Shown here in pieces: positions 8,127-15,762 of a DNA stretch of 28,524 bases. Source of the stretch: Pseudomonadota bacterium (GTDB lineage Bacteria > Desulfobacterota > Syntrophia > Syntrophales > UBA5619); the NCBI GenBank assembly GCA_018896355.1, contig JAHIMW010000039.1, positions 1-28,524 of the forward strand, given 5' to 3'. The notes under the pieces were generated by a model, which searched no databases, had not been told where the DNA came from, and saw only the letters and a list, made by a program, of their open reading frames with translations. The translations under genes and the position numbers were made by a program. Numbering within the stretch: position 1 is the first letter of the stretch; each line of letters starts with the position of its first letter.

Positions 8127-8246
8127 CAGGATGCAGAAAACCCGTTGTCTTGTGATTGGAGATTGCAAAGAGGGACAATCTCCGGCATAAGATTTGCTGA
8201 GAATGTCAAAAAAAGAGGAAACCCTGCGAAAGGAGAGTATCATCCA

Positions 8247-8918
8247 ATGAGAGATACGGGTTCAGTCCCGAAGGAAGCGGCTGAAGTGCTGAAAAGGACC
8301 AGCACCGGCATGGTCATCGACGCCCTCGCTCTGGTGGGGGTGAACGGAGGGATCCGGGGTGTCCGGCCCGCCCGCGGAAGTGAAGACGCCAGGGTTCTGG
8401 GGAGGGCCGCTACGGTCCTTTTCGGCCCGCCGCGTCCCGACAGTCCCAATCTGACCATGTACGAGGCCATTCGCAAATCCCCCGCAGGCAGTGTTCTGGT
8501 GGTCGACGGCAAGGGGATCGACGCCCATTTCACCGGCGACAACCAGGGAGAGTGCGCCAAAAGGCAGGGGCTGGCGGGCATGGTGGTCTACGGCGGGGCG
8601 AGGGACATCGCCGGTTATCGGTCGATGGGGATGCCCCTGTACTGCACCGGCTCGGCGACGGTCGATAAGCCACCGGACATCCGGATCGTCGGCTACAACG
8701 TGCCGGTGGATGTTGGCGGGGTGACGGTGAAGCCGGGCGACATCATCATCGCGGATGAGGACGGCGTCGTCTGCATCCCCGACGAGGCACTTGCGGCGAC
8801 CCTGGAGAAGTTGCAGGTCATCTTCGAAGTTGAGGAAGCGATGGAAAAGGCGATCCAGGGCGGGGCTCCCGTGGATGAAATCAAGGCCATCATCGCCCGG
8901 AAGAAACCCAGGAAGTAA
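8247..8918 (+). CDS. RraA/HMG-aldolase-like family protein
   Basis: The start is placed at 8247 (MRDTGSVPKEA), with AAAGGAGAG upstream, giving 223 residues, the usual size for the family. The metal- and catalysis-related motif D-x20-R-D is present exactly (Asp98, Arg119-Asp120 in YGGARDIAGYRSMGMPLYC). The N-terminal helix KRTSTGMVIDAL and C-terminal PGDIIIADEDGVVCIP are also family-typical. Members with the full motif include class II 4-hydroxy-4-methyl-2-oxoglutarate / 4-carboxy-4-hydroxy-2-oxoadipate aldolases and oxaloacetate decarboxylases; others are RNase E inhibitors (RraA). Its position after a carboxylate transporter and before CoA-ester catabolism favours a lyase on a 2-oxo dicarboxylate. 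Regulation of RNase E is unlikely here. Substrate unknown. Confidence 0.85.
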   Translation: MRDTGSVPKEAAEVLKRTSTGMVIDALALVGVNGGIRGVRPARGSEDARVLGRAATVLFGPPRPDSPNLTMYEAIRKSPAGSVLVVDGKGIDAHFTGDNQGECAKRQGLAGMVVYGGARDIAGYRSMGMPLYCTGSATVDKPPDIRIVGYNVPVDVGGVTVKPGDIIIADEDGVVCIPDEALAATLEKLQVIFEVEEAMEKAIQGGAPVDEIKAIIARKKPRK

Positions 8919-8966
8919 TGGATCGAGTGAGAGCAAACAACAAATCAATGATAAAGGAGAGATGCC

Positions 8967-10130
8967 ATGGATTTTGGATTATCGGAAGAGCTGGTGATGT
9001 TGCGGGACATGGTGCGCGGTTTTGCGGCTGGGAAGATTGCGCCGTTTGCCGACGAGTGGGATGCGAACCACTATTTTCCGTATGAGGAAGTGGTAAAGCC
9101 GATGGGAGAACTGGGCCTGTTCGGGACGGTGATTCCGGAGGAGTATGGCGGCAACAACATGGGTTGGCTGGCGGCGGCGATCATCACCGAGGAGATCGCC
9201 CGGGCCTCGAGTTCACTGCGCGTGCAGGTGAACATGCAGGAGATCGGATGCGCCTACACGATCTACCGGTACGGGACGGAGGAGCAGAAGAAGAAGTACA
9301 TCGCGAAGCTGGTGAACGCCGAGATCCTGGGCGCCTTTGCGATCACGGAGCCGCAGGCCGGCTCGGACGTGATGGCGATCAAGTCCACGGCGGTGGACAA
9401 AGGGGACCACTGGCTGCTCAACGGGACGAAGACCTGGATATCGAACGCGACGGTGGGGGGGATCAACATCTACTACGCCTATACGGAGAAGGAGGGCGGC
9501 GGAAAGAGCCTCTCGGCCTTCATCCTGGAGCTGGACAAGTTCAACGGGATCACCGTGACCGATCTGGACAAGATGGGCTCTCGTTCGTCGCCGACGGGGG
9601 AGATCATCCTGGAGGATACGCGGGTGCCGAAGGAGAACATCCTGGGGAAGCCGGGAGATGGGACGAAGATCGTCTTCGGATCTCTTGCCCAGACGCGGCT
9701 GTCGGCGGCGGCGGGCGGCGTGGGGGTGGCCCAGGCCTGTCTGGATGCGGTGACGAAATACGCGATGGAACGGGAGCAGTTCGGTCAGCCGATCGGGCAG
9801 TTCCAGATGAACCAGGACCTGATCGCGCAGATGGTGTGCGAAATCGAGGCGGTGCGGCTGATGGTCTACAAGGCGGCCTGGCAGAAGGACCAGGGGAATC
9901 TGACGAACAACGCGGAGGTGGCGCAGGCGAAATACCTGGCGGGCGAGCTGGCCTACAAATGCTCCCAGTACGCAATGCGGATCTTGGGCGCCTACGGGTA
10001 TTCAACGGAATACCCGGTGGCACGGTACTATCGGGATGCCCCGACCTACGCAATGGTGGAGGGGTCAGCGAACATCTGCAAGTTCATCATCGCCCAGGAT
10101 CAACTGGGGATCCGCAAGGCGAACCGGTAG
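8967..10130 (+). CDS. Acyl-CoA dehydrogenase, probable non-decarboxylating glutaryl-CoA dehydrogenase
   Basis: This is a 387-residue FAD-dependent acyl-CoA dehydrogenase. The FAD/substrate motifs are AFAITEPQAGSDV and the following GTKTWISNA. The catalytic base is Glu in YAMVEGSANICK, and the C-terminal RQFG-type motif appears as EREQFGQPIGQFQ. From memory, the sequence closely follows the Desulfococcus/Syntrophus glutaryl-CoA dehydrogenases that stop at glutaconyl-CoA (similar N terminus and the ILGAYGYSTEYPVARYYRDAPTY block). The next gene encodes the glutaconyl-CoA decarboxylase carboxyltransferase 37 bases downstream, which strongly supports glutaryl-CoA as substrate and the lack of decarboxylation by this enzyme. 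Electrons would go to ETF. The start has AAAGGAGAG upstream. Confidence 0.88.
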   Translation: MDFGLSEELVMLRDMVRGFAAGKIAPFADEWDANHYFPYEEVVKPMGELGLFGTVIPEEYGGNNMGWLAAAIITEEIARASSSLRVQVNMQEIGCAYTIYRYGTEEQKKKYIAKLVNAEILGAFAITEPQAGSDVMAIKSTAVDKGDHWLLNGTKTWISNATVGGINIYYAYTEKEGGGKSLSAFILELDKFNGITVTDLDKMGSRSSPTGEIILEDTRVPKENILGKPGDGTKIVFGSLAQTRLSAAAGGVGVAQACLDAVTKYAMEREQFGQPIGQFQMNQDLIAQMVCEIEAVRLMVYKAAWQKDQGNLTNNAEVAQAKYLAGELAYKCSQYAMRILGAYGYSTEYPVARYYRDAPTYAMVEGSANICKFIIAQDQLGIRKANR

Positions 10131-10167
10131 TTTACACCCATTTATCGATGAGGAAGGAATTGAAGAG

Positions 10168-11931
10168 ATGAGACCTTATTTTACCAGAATGGACGATATC
10201 GGGAAACCGCTGCGCCCGGCGCAACGGGAACGGATGATGGAAAATGCGGTTCAGGCCGAGGCGGTCATGAAAAAGATCGATGCGGAGGTGGAGCGGATTA
10301 AAAACGTAGGCATCCCGGCCGAGAAGATCCGCGAGCGGGGAGAGATGACCGTATGGGACCGGATCGATTATGTTGTCGATCCGGGAACCTTCTGCCCGCT
10401 CCATACCATCTTCGACCCGGAAAACGAGGAGTCGGGCAGCACCGGCGTGGTGGACGGCCTCGCGCGGATCGCCGGAAGGTGGTGCGTGCTGATCGGCTTC
10501 AACAACAAGTGGATTGCCGGGGCGTGGATCGCCGGGCAGGCGGAGAACAACCTGCGGGTGACCGATCTGGCGAAGCTGATGAACCTGCCATTGGTCTGGC
10601 TTGTGAACTGTTCGGGCGTGAAGCTGCCGGAACAGGAGAAGGTGTATGCGAACCGGCGCGGGCAGGGGACCTGCTTTTTCCGCCACGCGGAGCTGGAGCA
10701 GATGGGGATTCCGGTCCTGGCGGGTATTTACGGAACAAATCCGGCCGGCGGCGGTTACCAGGGAATCAGCCCGACGATCCTGCTCGCGCACAAGAATTGC
10801 AACATCGCGGTGGGCGGCGGCGGGATCGTAAGCGGCATGAGCCCCAAGGGCGCCTTCGATGAAGAGGGCGCCGAGGAGCTGATCAAGGCGACCCGCCATT
10901 TTAAGGCGGTCCCTCCGGGAAGCGTGAAGGTCCACTACGATTCAACGGGGTTCTTCCGGGCGGTCTTCGAGACGGAGACGCAGGTCTTGGACGCCCTGAA
11001 GGAGTGCATGACGGACATCCCGGCGTACAACCCGCGCTTTTTCCGAGTCGCGGAGCCCGCGGTGCCGAAGTACGCGCCGGCGGAGATCGCCTCGATCGTC
11101 CCGCTGAACCAGAAGGCGGGATACGATTTCGACAACGTCCTGGCAAGGCTAGTGGACAATTCCGAGCAGATGGAATTCCGCCCGCAATACGGCCCGGAGG
11201 TTTATACGGGGCTGGTGAAGGTGGACGGCTTCCTGCTGGGGGTGATCGGCAACCGCCAGGGTCTGCTTCCGAACTATCCGGAGTACACGAATGAGTACAT
11301 CGGCGTCGGGGGCAAGCTCTACCGGCAGGGGCTCGTCAAGATGAACGAGTTTGTGACGCTCTGCGGCCGGGACCGCGTTCCGATCCTCTGGCTCCAGGAC
11401 ACGTCGGGGATCGATGTCGGGGACACGGCGGAGAAGGCCGAGCTGCTGGGACTGGGGCAGTCGCTGATCTATTCCATCGAGCAGACGCATCTGCCGATGA
11501 TGCTGGTGGTCCTCCGGAAGGGGACGGCGGCGGCCCATTACGTGATGGGCGGGCCGACGGCGAACAACAACAACGCCTTCACGCTGGGGACGCCGGCGAC
11601 GGAGATCTACGTCATGCACGGCGAAACGGCTGCGGCGGCGAGTTACGCCCGCCGGCTGGTCAAGGAGAAGGATGCGGGCCGTCCGCTCGGGCCAACCATC
11701 GACAAGATGAACGAGATGGTCAAGCACTACGAGGAGACCTCTGAGCCCCTCTACTGCGCGAAGAAGGGGTTCGTCGACGAGGTGGTCCGCTTTGAGGAGA
11801 TCCGCCGGTACATGGTGGCCTTCGCAAACGGGGTGTACCAGAATCCGCGTTCCATCTGCCCCCACCACCACATGCTGCTGCCGCGGATGATCCGGTCGCA
11901 GGTCGTGACGGGGCTGGATCGGCCGGCATGA
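10168..11931 (+). CDS. gcdA: Glutaconyl-CoA decarboxylase alpha subunit (carboxyltransferase)
   Basis: Starting at 10168 (AGGAAGG upstream) the protein is 587 residues, the same length as I recall for Acidaminococcus fermentans GcdA. It also shares long blocks with it: NCSGVKLPEQEKVY, GIYGTNPAGGGY, IARLFDNSE-like LARLVDNSE, GGKLYRQGLVKMNEFVTLC, QDTSGIDVG, AEKAELLGLGQSLIYSI and LRKGTAAAHYV. It contains two tandem crotonase-fold carboxyltransferase domains. GcdA moves the carboxyl group of glutaconyl-CoA to a biotin carrier, yielding crotonyl-CoA; GcdB then decarboxylates carboxybiotin and pumps Na+. The membrane subunits lie 3.7 kb downstream (15622-16911). No biotin-carrier gene (GcdC) is visible. 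A related carboxyl-CoA substrate cannot be excluded. Confidence 0.93.
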   Translation: MRPYFTRMDDIGKPLRPAQRERMMENAVQAEAVMKKIDAEVERIKNVGIPAEKIRERGEMTVWDRIDYVVDPGTFCPLHTIFDPENEESGSTGVVDGLARIAGRWCVLIGFNNKWIAGAWIAGQAENNLRVTDLAKLMNLPLVWLVNCSGVKLPEQEKVYANRRGQGTCFFRHAELEQMGIPVLAGIYGTNPAGGGYQGISPTILLAHKNCNIAVGGGGIVSGMSPKGAFDEEGAEELIKATRHFKAVPPGSVKVHYDSTGFFRAVFETETQVLDALKECMTDIPAYNPRFFRVAEPAVPKYAPAEIASIVPLNQKAGYDFDNVLARLVDNSEQMEFRPQYGPEVYTGLVKVDGFLLGVIGNRQGLLPNYPEYTNEYIGVGGKLYRQGLVKMNEFVTLCGRDRVPILWLQDTSGIDVGDTAEKAELLGLGQSLIYSIEQTHLPMMLVVLRKGTAAAHYVMGGPTANNNNAFTLGTPATEIYVMHGETAAAASYARRLVKEKDAGRPLGPTIDKMNEMVKHYEETSEPLYCAKKGFVDEVVRFEEIRRYMVAFANGVYQNPRSICPHHHMLLPRMIRSQVVTGLDRPA

Positions 11932-11971
11932 GTATCCCAAAAAGATTGATGGTCGCCAAGAAGGAGAGAAG

Positions 11972-12766
11972 ATGGGAGACCGGTTGCTGGTTGAAAGAAC
12001 GGAGAGGATTTGCACCATCAGTATCAATCGACCCGAGAAAAGGAATGCCTTGTCGCCTTTGGTGTTCACCGAACTCATCGATCTGTTTCAGCGGCTCAGG
12101 GACGAGGACGAAGTCCGCTGCGTGATTCTTCGAGGGTGCGGCGAGAAGGCCTTCTCCTCGGGTTTCGATATCTCCGATCTTCCGGTGGACGCCAGTCCGG
12201 AGGTCGCGGAAGCCGCAAAGGGCGATACCCCCCTGGATAACGGCATGAAGGCGATTTCCGATTTCCCCTACCCGGTGATTGCCATGATCAACGGGCTTGC
12301 CTACGGCGCCGGATGTGAGCTGGCTGTGACCTGCGATATCCGCATCGCCGCCGACGATGTCCGGTTCTCCATGCCGCCGGCGAAACTGGGGATCGTTTAT
12401 CGCTGGAGAGGGATGCTGAAGTTCATCGACGTAACCGGTCCCGCCAACGCCAGGGAGATTTTCTTTACCGGGCGGGCCTACGGGGCTGTTCAGGCCAGGG
12501 AAATGGGGCTTGTCCATTACGTCCTGCCCCGCGAGGAGCTCACCCCGTTTGTGTACCGCATGGCCCATGATATTTCGGAAAACGCCCCGCTGTCATTAAA
12601 GGCGACCAAGACGATCTTCAATCGAATCCATCATGATCAACGGCTCAATCCGCAGGATGTTCAGGAAATAGAGAGGCTTCGTTATGAGGCCTTTCGGAGT
12701 GAAGATTTGAAAGAAGGGCGGCGCGCTTTTCGTGAAAAACGAAAACCGGTCTTCCGGGGACGGTAG
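11972..12766 (+). CDS. Crotonase-superfamily protein, methylmalonyl-CoA decarboxylase-like
   Basis: This 264-residue enoyl-CoA hydratase/isomerase fold protein has the oxyanion-hole motifs FSSGFDISDLP (61-71) and YGAGCELAVTCD (111-122). The first crotonase Glu is kept (Glu116), but the second is replaced: FSMPPAKLG has Pro136 where hydratases have Glu, so simple enoyl-CoA hydration is unlikely. FSMPPAKLGIVY, MAHDISENAPL and SEDLKEG...FREKRKPVFRG resemble E. coli methylmalonyl-CoA decarboxylase (ScpB/YgfG), including a Tyr (143) aligned with its Tyr140. The His of that enzyme's SAGHDI is Phe65 here. The neighbours are methylmalonyl-CoA epimerase and a B12 mutase, which fits decarboxylation of a malonyl-type CoA ester. 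Exact reaction unknown. Confidence 0.8.
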   Translation: MGDRLLVERTERICTISINRPEKRNALSPLVFTELIDLFQRLRDEDEVRCVILRGCGEKAFSSGFDISDLPVDASPEVAEAAKGDTPLDNGMKAISDFPYPVIAMINGLAYGAGCELAVTCDIRIAADDVRFSMPPAKLGIVYRWRGMLKFIDVTGPANAREIFFTGRAYGAVQAREMGLVHYVLPREELTPFVYRMAHDISENAPLSLKATKTIFNRIHHDQRLNPQDVQEIERLRYEAFRSEDLKEGRRAFREKRKPVFRGR

Positions 12767-12845
12767 AAGGCCACCACTTTTCCAATCAGCCGGGTGGGCA
12801 TCCGTGTGAGCAAACCATTTCAGATTTTTTAACAGGAGGATGATG

Positions 12846-13253
12846 ATGTTGAAGAAGATCGAACATATCGGCGTGGCTGTCCAGAACATTGAAAAGTCCA
12901 TTCCGTTGTTCAGGGATCTGCTGGGGATTCCTCTGGAGAAGGTCTACGAATCGGATTCGATCAAAACAAAAATCGCCTTTTTCCCGCTGGGCGAGTCGAC
13001 CATCGAACTGATCGAAGCGGTGGATCCGTCGAGTCCGGTGGCGAAATTTATCCAGAAGCGGGGGGAAGGGATCCACCACATCTGCTTCGGCGTTGAAAAC
13101 ATCGAAAAGGCGCTGCGCCATTTTGAAGCCCAGGGGATCGAACTCCTCAACAAGACGCCGAGAAGGACGGAGAATGGCGATCTCATCGCGTTTTTGAACC
13201 CGAAGAGCACCAACGGCATCCTGATCGAGCTGGTCGAAATGGAAGCAGAATAG
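12846..13253 (+). CDS. mce: Methylmalonyl-CoA epimerase
   Basis: Three in-frame ATGs occur at 12840, 12843 and 12846; only the last has proper spacing from AGGAGG (12834-12839), giving 135 residues. The protein has the paired beta-alpha-beta-beta-beta modules of the VOC superfamily. Metal ligands are visible as His7 (IEHIGVAV), Glu54 (STIELIE), a His of GIHHICFGV (77-78) and Glu128 (GILIELVE). It interconverts the 2R and 2S epimers of methylmalonyl-CoA, or of a related alkylmalonyl-CoA. It directly precedes the mutase large subunit, so the pair should act on the same CoA ester. Confidence 0.93.
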   Translation: MLKKIEHIGVAVQNIEKSIPLFRDLLGIPLEKVYESDSIKTKIAFFPLGESTIELIEAVDPSSPVAKFIQKRGEGIHHICFGVENIEKALRHFEAQGIELLNKTPRRTENGDLIAFLNPKSTNGILIELVEMEAE

Positions 13254-13274
13254 CGATCGATGGGGGGTAGGAAT

Positions 13275-14897
13275 ATGGCGAAAAAAACGGGAGAGGCAGA
13301 GGTGCGCCCCGTTGTTTCCATTCTTGGCACGCCGGTGAAATGTTTTTATGGGCCGGAGGATCTGACGGACTTCGATTATAAGGAGAAGCTCAATGATCCC
13401 GGGGAATACCCCTTTACGCGGGGCGTCTATTCGACGATGTACCGGAGCTCCCTGTGGACGATGCGGCAGTATTCGGGGCAGTCGACCTCGGATAGCACCA
13501 ACGAGCGCTTCAAGTATCTGCTGAAAAATGGTCAGACGGGGTTGAGCCTGGCTTTTGATCTGCCGACACAGATCGGTTTGGATTCCGATATGCCTTTGGC
13601 GGAGGACGACGTCGGCAAGTTGGGCGTAGCGGTGGACTCCCTGGAGGATTTTGAGCGGATTTTCGACGGGATTGCGCTGGATCAGATCTCGACGTCGTTT
13701 ACGATCAACGCGACGGCGCCGATCATTCTGGCGATGTATGTGCTGGTGGCCGAGAAGCAGGGGGTGGAACCGAAGCGCCTGCGGGGGACGATCCAGAACG
13801 ATATCCTGAAGGAGTACATCGCACGTGGAACATGGATCTTCCCCCCGGAACCTTCGATCAAGCTGGTGGGCGATCTGGTGGAGTATTGCAACAGGGAAAT
13901 TCCGCGGTTCAACGCGATTAGCGTCTCCGGGACGCATATTCTTGAATATGGGGCCAATACGGTACAGGCGGTCGCGCTGGCGATATCGATTGCGGAGGTC
14001 TATATCCGGGAGGTCCTGAAACGGGGATCCCACATTGACGAGATCGCCCCGCTGTTCTCGTTCCATCTGCCGATCGGGGGGCGTGATTTCAACTTTTTCG
14101 AAGACATCGCCCGGCTTCGGGGGGCGCGCAGGTACTGGGCGAAATTGATGAAGGAGAAGTATGGCGCCAAGGACAAGCGATCGCTTCAGTTCCGGTTTTC
14201 CACCGGCGGGATGGGAGGCGGGCTGACGGCCGAGCAGCCCCTGAACAATATTACCCGGGCTTCGATCTATGCGATGGCGGCGGTTTTTTCAGGGACAAGG
14301 TCGCTCAATCTGGCCTGCTTCGATGAGGTTTATGCGATTCCGTCGGATCTTGCGATCCGGACCTCTCTTCGGGTGCAGCAGATTCTGGCCAATGAGACGG
14401 GGGTGGCCGATGTCGTGGATCCCCTGGGCGGCTCCTACTATGTCGAAAAGCTGACCGATGAAATGGAGGCGAAGATCGGGGAAATCATCGGAAAGATCGA
14501 GAGCGACGGCGGGATCGTGAAGCTGATTGAGAGCGGCGCCATTCAGCGGGAGCTGGCCAGGCAGAGCTATGCGATTCAGAAGAGGATCAGTTCCGGGGAA
14601 AAGGTTCTGGTCGGGGTGAACAAGTTCAAGGTGAAGGAAGAGGAGAGAGACCTTGAGGTTTACAAGACGGATCCGGAGACGATCAACCGTCAGCTTCAGC
14701 GGCTGAAGGCCGTGAAAGAGAGCCGCGACCGGCAGAAGGTGGAAAACGCCTTGCAGGAGCTTGAGTCGGCGGCCGGCCGCGGCGACAATCTCATTCCTTA
14801 TCTTTTCGAGCCGCTCACGGCAAAGGCGACCGTCGGCGAAATCATCGATACCCTGAAAAAAGTTTACGGGACTTTTAAAGAACCGACGACGGTTTAG
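13275..14897 (+). CDS. B12-dependent acyl-CoA mutase large subunit (methylmalonyl-CoA mutase-like, divergent)
   Basis: The start at 13275 (MAKKTGEAEV) gives 540 residues, the size of a stand-alone mutase alpha chain without the B12 domain, which is encoded separately at 15070. TIM-barrel blocks are clear: YPFTRGVYSTMY, GQTGLSLAFDLPTQ, GTIQNDILKEYIARGTWIFPPEPS and DPLGGSYYVE. By alignment from memory with Propionibacterium MutB, the carboxylate-binding pair Tyr89/Arg207 (Tyr66, Arg184) and His244 (His221) are kept, arguing against isobutyryl-CoA mutase. Many usual residues differ: Arg82 to Ser59, Tyr243 to Thr220, His328 to Ser309, Gln330 to Gly311 and Asn366 to Ala347. Glu370 (Glu351) is kept. 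This suggests a carboxylated but non-standard substrate. It follows the epimerase by about 20 bases. Confidence 0.9.
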   Translation: MAKKTGEAEVRPVVSILGTPVKCFYGPEDLTDFDYKEKLNDPGEYPFTRGVYSTMYRSSLWTMRQYSGQSTSDSTNERFKYLLKNGQTGLSLAFDLPTQIGLDSDMPLAEDDVGKLGVAVDSLEDFERIFDGIALDQISTSFTINATAPIILAMYVLVAEKQGVEPKRLRGTIQNDILKEYIARGTWIFPPEPSIKLVGDLVEYCNREIPRFNAISVSGTHILEYGANTVQAVALAISIAEVYIREVLKRGSHIDEIAPLFSFHLPIGGRDFNFFEDIARLRGARRYWAKLMKEKYGAKDKRSLQFRFSTGGMGGGLTAEQPLNNITRASIYAMAAVFSGTRSLNLACFDEVYAIPSDLAIRTSLRVQQILANETGVADVVDPLGGSYYVEKLTDEMEAKIGEIIGKIESDGGIVKLIESGAIQRELARQSYAIQKRISSGEKVLVGVNKFKVKEEERDLEVYKTDPETINRQLQRLKAVKESRDRQKVENALQELESAAGRGDNLIPYLFEPLTAKATVGEIIDTLKKVYGTFKEPTTV

Positions 14898-14900
14898 CCG

Positions 14901-15048
14901 GCTGTTGAAAAACGCCCATCTGCTGCGTTTCCCTCATCCTTCGCCGTTCAACGTACAGTGAAGTACGCCTCACGGCTCAGGATTTCGGGGGCCTTGCATC
15001 TGGGCATTTTTGAACAGCCTGTACAGAATCTTTTTTAACAGGCTGTTC
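14901..15048. repeat. Inverted-repeat element between mutase genes
   Basis: GGCTGTTGAAAAACGCCCA (14901-14919) and TGGGCATTTTTGAACAGCC (15001-15019) are inverted copies with two mismatches. A further GAACAGCCTGT / ACAGGCTGTTC pair (15012-15022 and 15038-15048) forms a perfect 11-bp hairpin. The interior contains CGTAC...GTACG. It carries no gene and resembles the dispersed non-coding inverted repeats (REP/MITE-like) seen in deltaproteobacterial genomes. It separates the two mutase subunit genes and may affect their transcript. Confidence 0.7.
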
Positions 15049-15069
15049 GAGACCACTGGGGAGGTTTTC

Positions 15070-15495
15070 ATGGAAACGGAAAAGACGATTCGTATACTGA
15101 TTGCCAAGATCGGCCTGGACGGGCATGATGTCGGCGCCAAGGTGCTGATCTTCTGGCTCCGGGACCAGGGCATGGAGGTGATTTATACGGGATTGCGCCA
15201 GAGCGTTGAGCAAGTGGTGGAGGTGGCACTCCAGGAGGCGGTGGATGTGATCGGGGTGAGCATCCTTTCGGGGTCGCATCTCTCCATTGCGAAGAAGTTG
15301 ATGAAGAGAATCCGTGAGCGTGATCTGGATGACGTTCTGGTCATCTTCGGCGGGACCATCCCGAAGGATGATGTCGCGGTTTTGAAGAGCGCCGGTGTGC
15401 ACGGCGTCTTCCCTTCCCATTCGAAACTTGAGGAAATTTCGGCATTCATCAAGCGGAATGTCAAACACGGCGGGGGCGAAGAAAAATGTCCGTGA
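15070..15495 (+). CDS. Cobalamin-binding small subunit of the acyl-CoA mutase
   Basis: The start at 15070 (METEKTIRILIAKIG) has GGGGAGG upstream; an in-frame upstream ATG at 15010 would translate the repeat element and is disfavoured. The 141-residue protein is the B12-binding domain of the methylmalonyl-CoA mutase family. The DxHxxG motif is GLDGHDVGAK, whose His coordinates cobalt from below in place of dimethylbenzimidazole. The other nucleotide-loop motifs are SILSGSH and FGGTIP. It pairs with the large subunit encoded upstream, as in two-subunit mutases of archaea and in IcmA/IcmB. The 172-base gap to its partner is filled by a repeat element. Confidence 0.93.
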   Translation: METEKTIRILIAKIGLDGHDVGAKVLIFWLRDQGMEVIYTGLRQSVEQVVEVALQEAVDVIGVSILSGSHLSIAKKLMKRIRERDLDDVLVIFGGTIPKDDVAVLKSAGVHGVFPSHSKLEEISAFIKRNVKHGGGEEKCP

Positions 15496-15504
15496 GCGAA
15501 TCGC

Positions 15505-15531
15505 TTGACATCCCGAAGTGACTTGTATAAG
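15505..15531 (+). promoter_or_regulatory. Possible promoter for the gcdD-gcdB pair
   Basis: TTGACA (15505-15510) and TATAAG (15526-15531) are separated by only 15 bases, shorter than optimal, about 90 bases before the small decarboxylase subunit. Read-through from the mutase gene is also possible. Confidence 0.35.
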
Positions 15532-15621
15532 CAGACACGGTTTATAAATTGTCGGGTCGGGGAAGAACGATCCGATCAACGGGCCGTCGGCGTTTGAGGA
15601 CGGTTCAGAATGGAGGTAGAT

Positions 15622-15759
15622 ATGGATAATTTTACATTCGGAATGACGATGCTCATCTGCGGAATGGGGGGAACGCTCCTGACCCTCTGGGTCATGAGCC
15701 TCATCATGGGCCTATTGGGAAAGCTGTTCCCTGAAAAGCCGGAAAAGAAGGAGGCGTAG
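15622..15759 (+). CDS. gcdD: Small membrane subunit of a Na+-translocating decarboxylase (OadG/GcdD-like)
   Basis: This 45-residue protein begins MDNFTFGMTML and consists of one transmembrane helix (about 5-33, rich in G, L, M and T) followed by a short charged tail, FPEKPEKKEA. This is the build of OadG gamma / MmdD / GcdD subunits: one span, then a charged or proline-rich cytosolic tail. GGAGGT lies four bases before the ATG at 15622; an in-frame ATG at 15610 is an alternative. It ends three bases before the gcdB start, so the two are translationally coupled. Such subunits stabilise the membrane complex. The family call rests on topology and context because the protein is very short. Confidence 0.75.
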   Translation: MDNFTFGMTMLICGMGGTLLTLWVMSLIMGLLGKLFPEKPEKKEA

Positions 15760-15762
15760 ATC

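Noticed and set aside
15010..15069. Upstream start extending the B12-binding subunit by 20 residues
   Set aside because: The extension is translated from the inverted-repeat element; the ATG at 15070 has the ribosome-binding site and fits the family's N terminus.
13275..15495. Isobutyryl-CoA mutase identity for the B12 enzyme
   Set aside because: The large subunit keeps the Tyr and Arg that bind a substrate carboxylate, which isobutyryl- and 2-hydroxyisobutyryl-CoA mutases replace.
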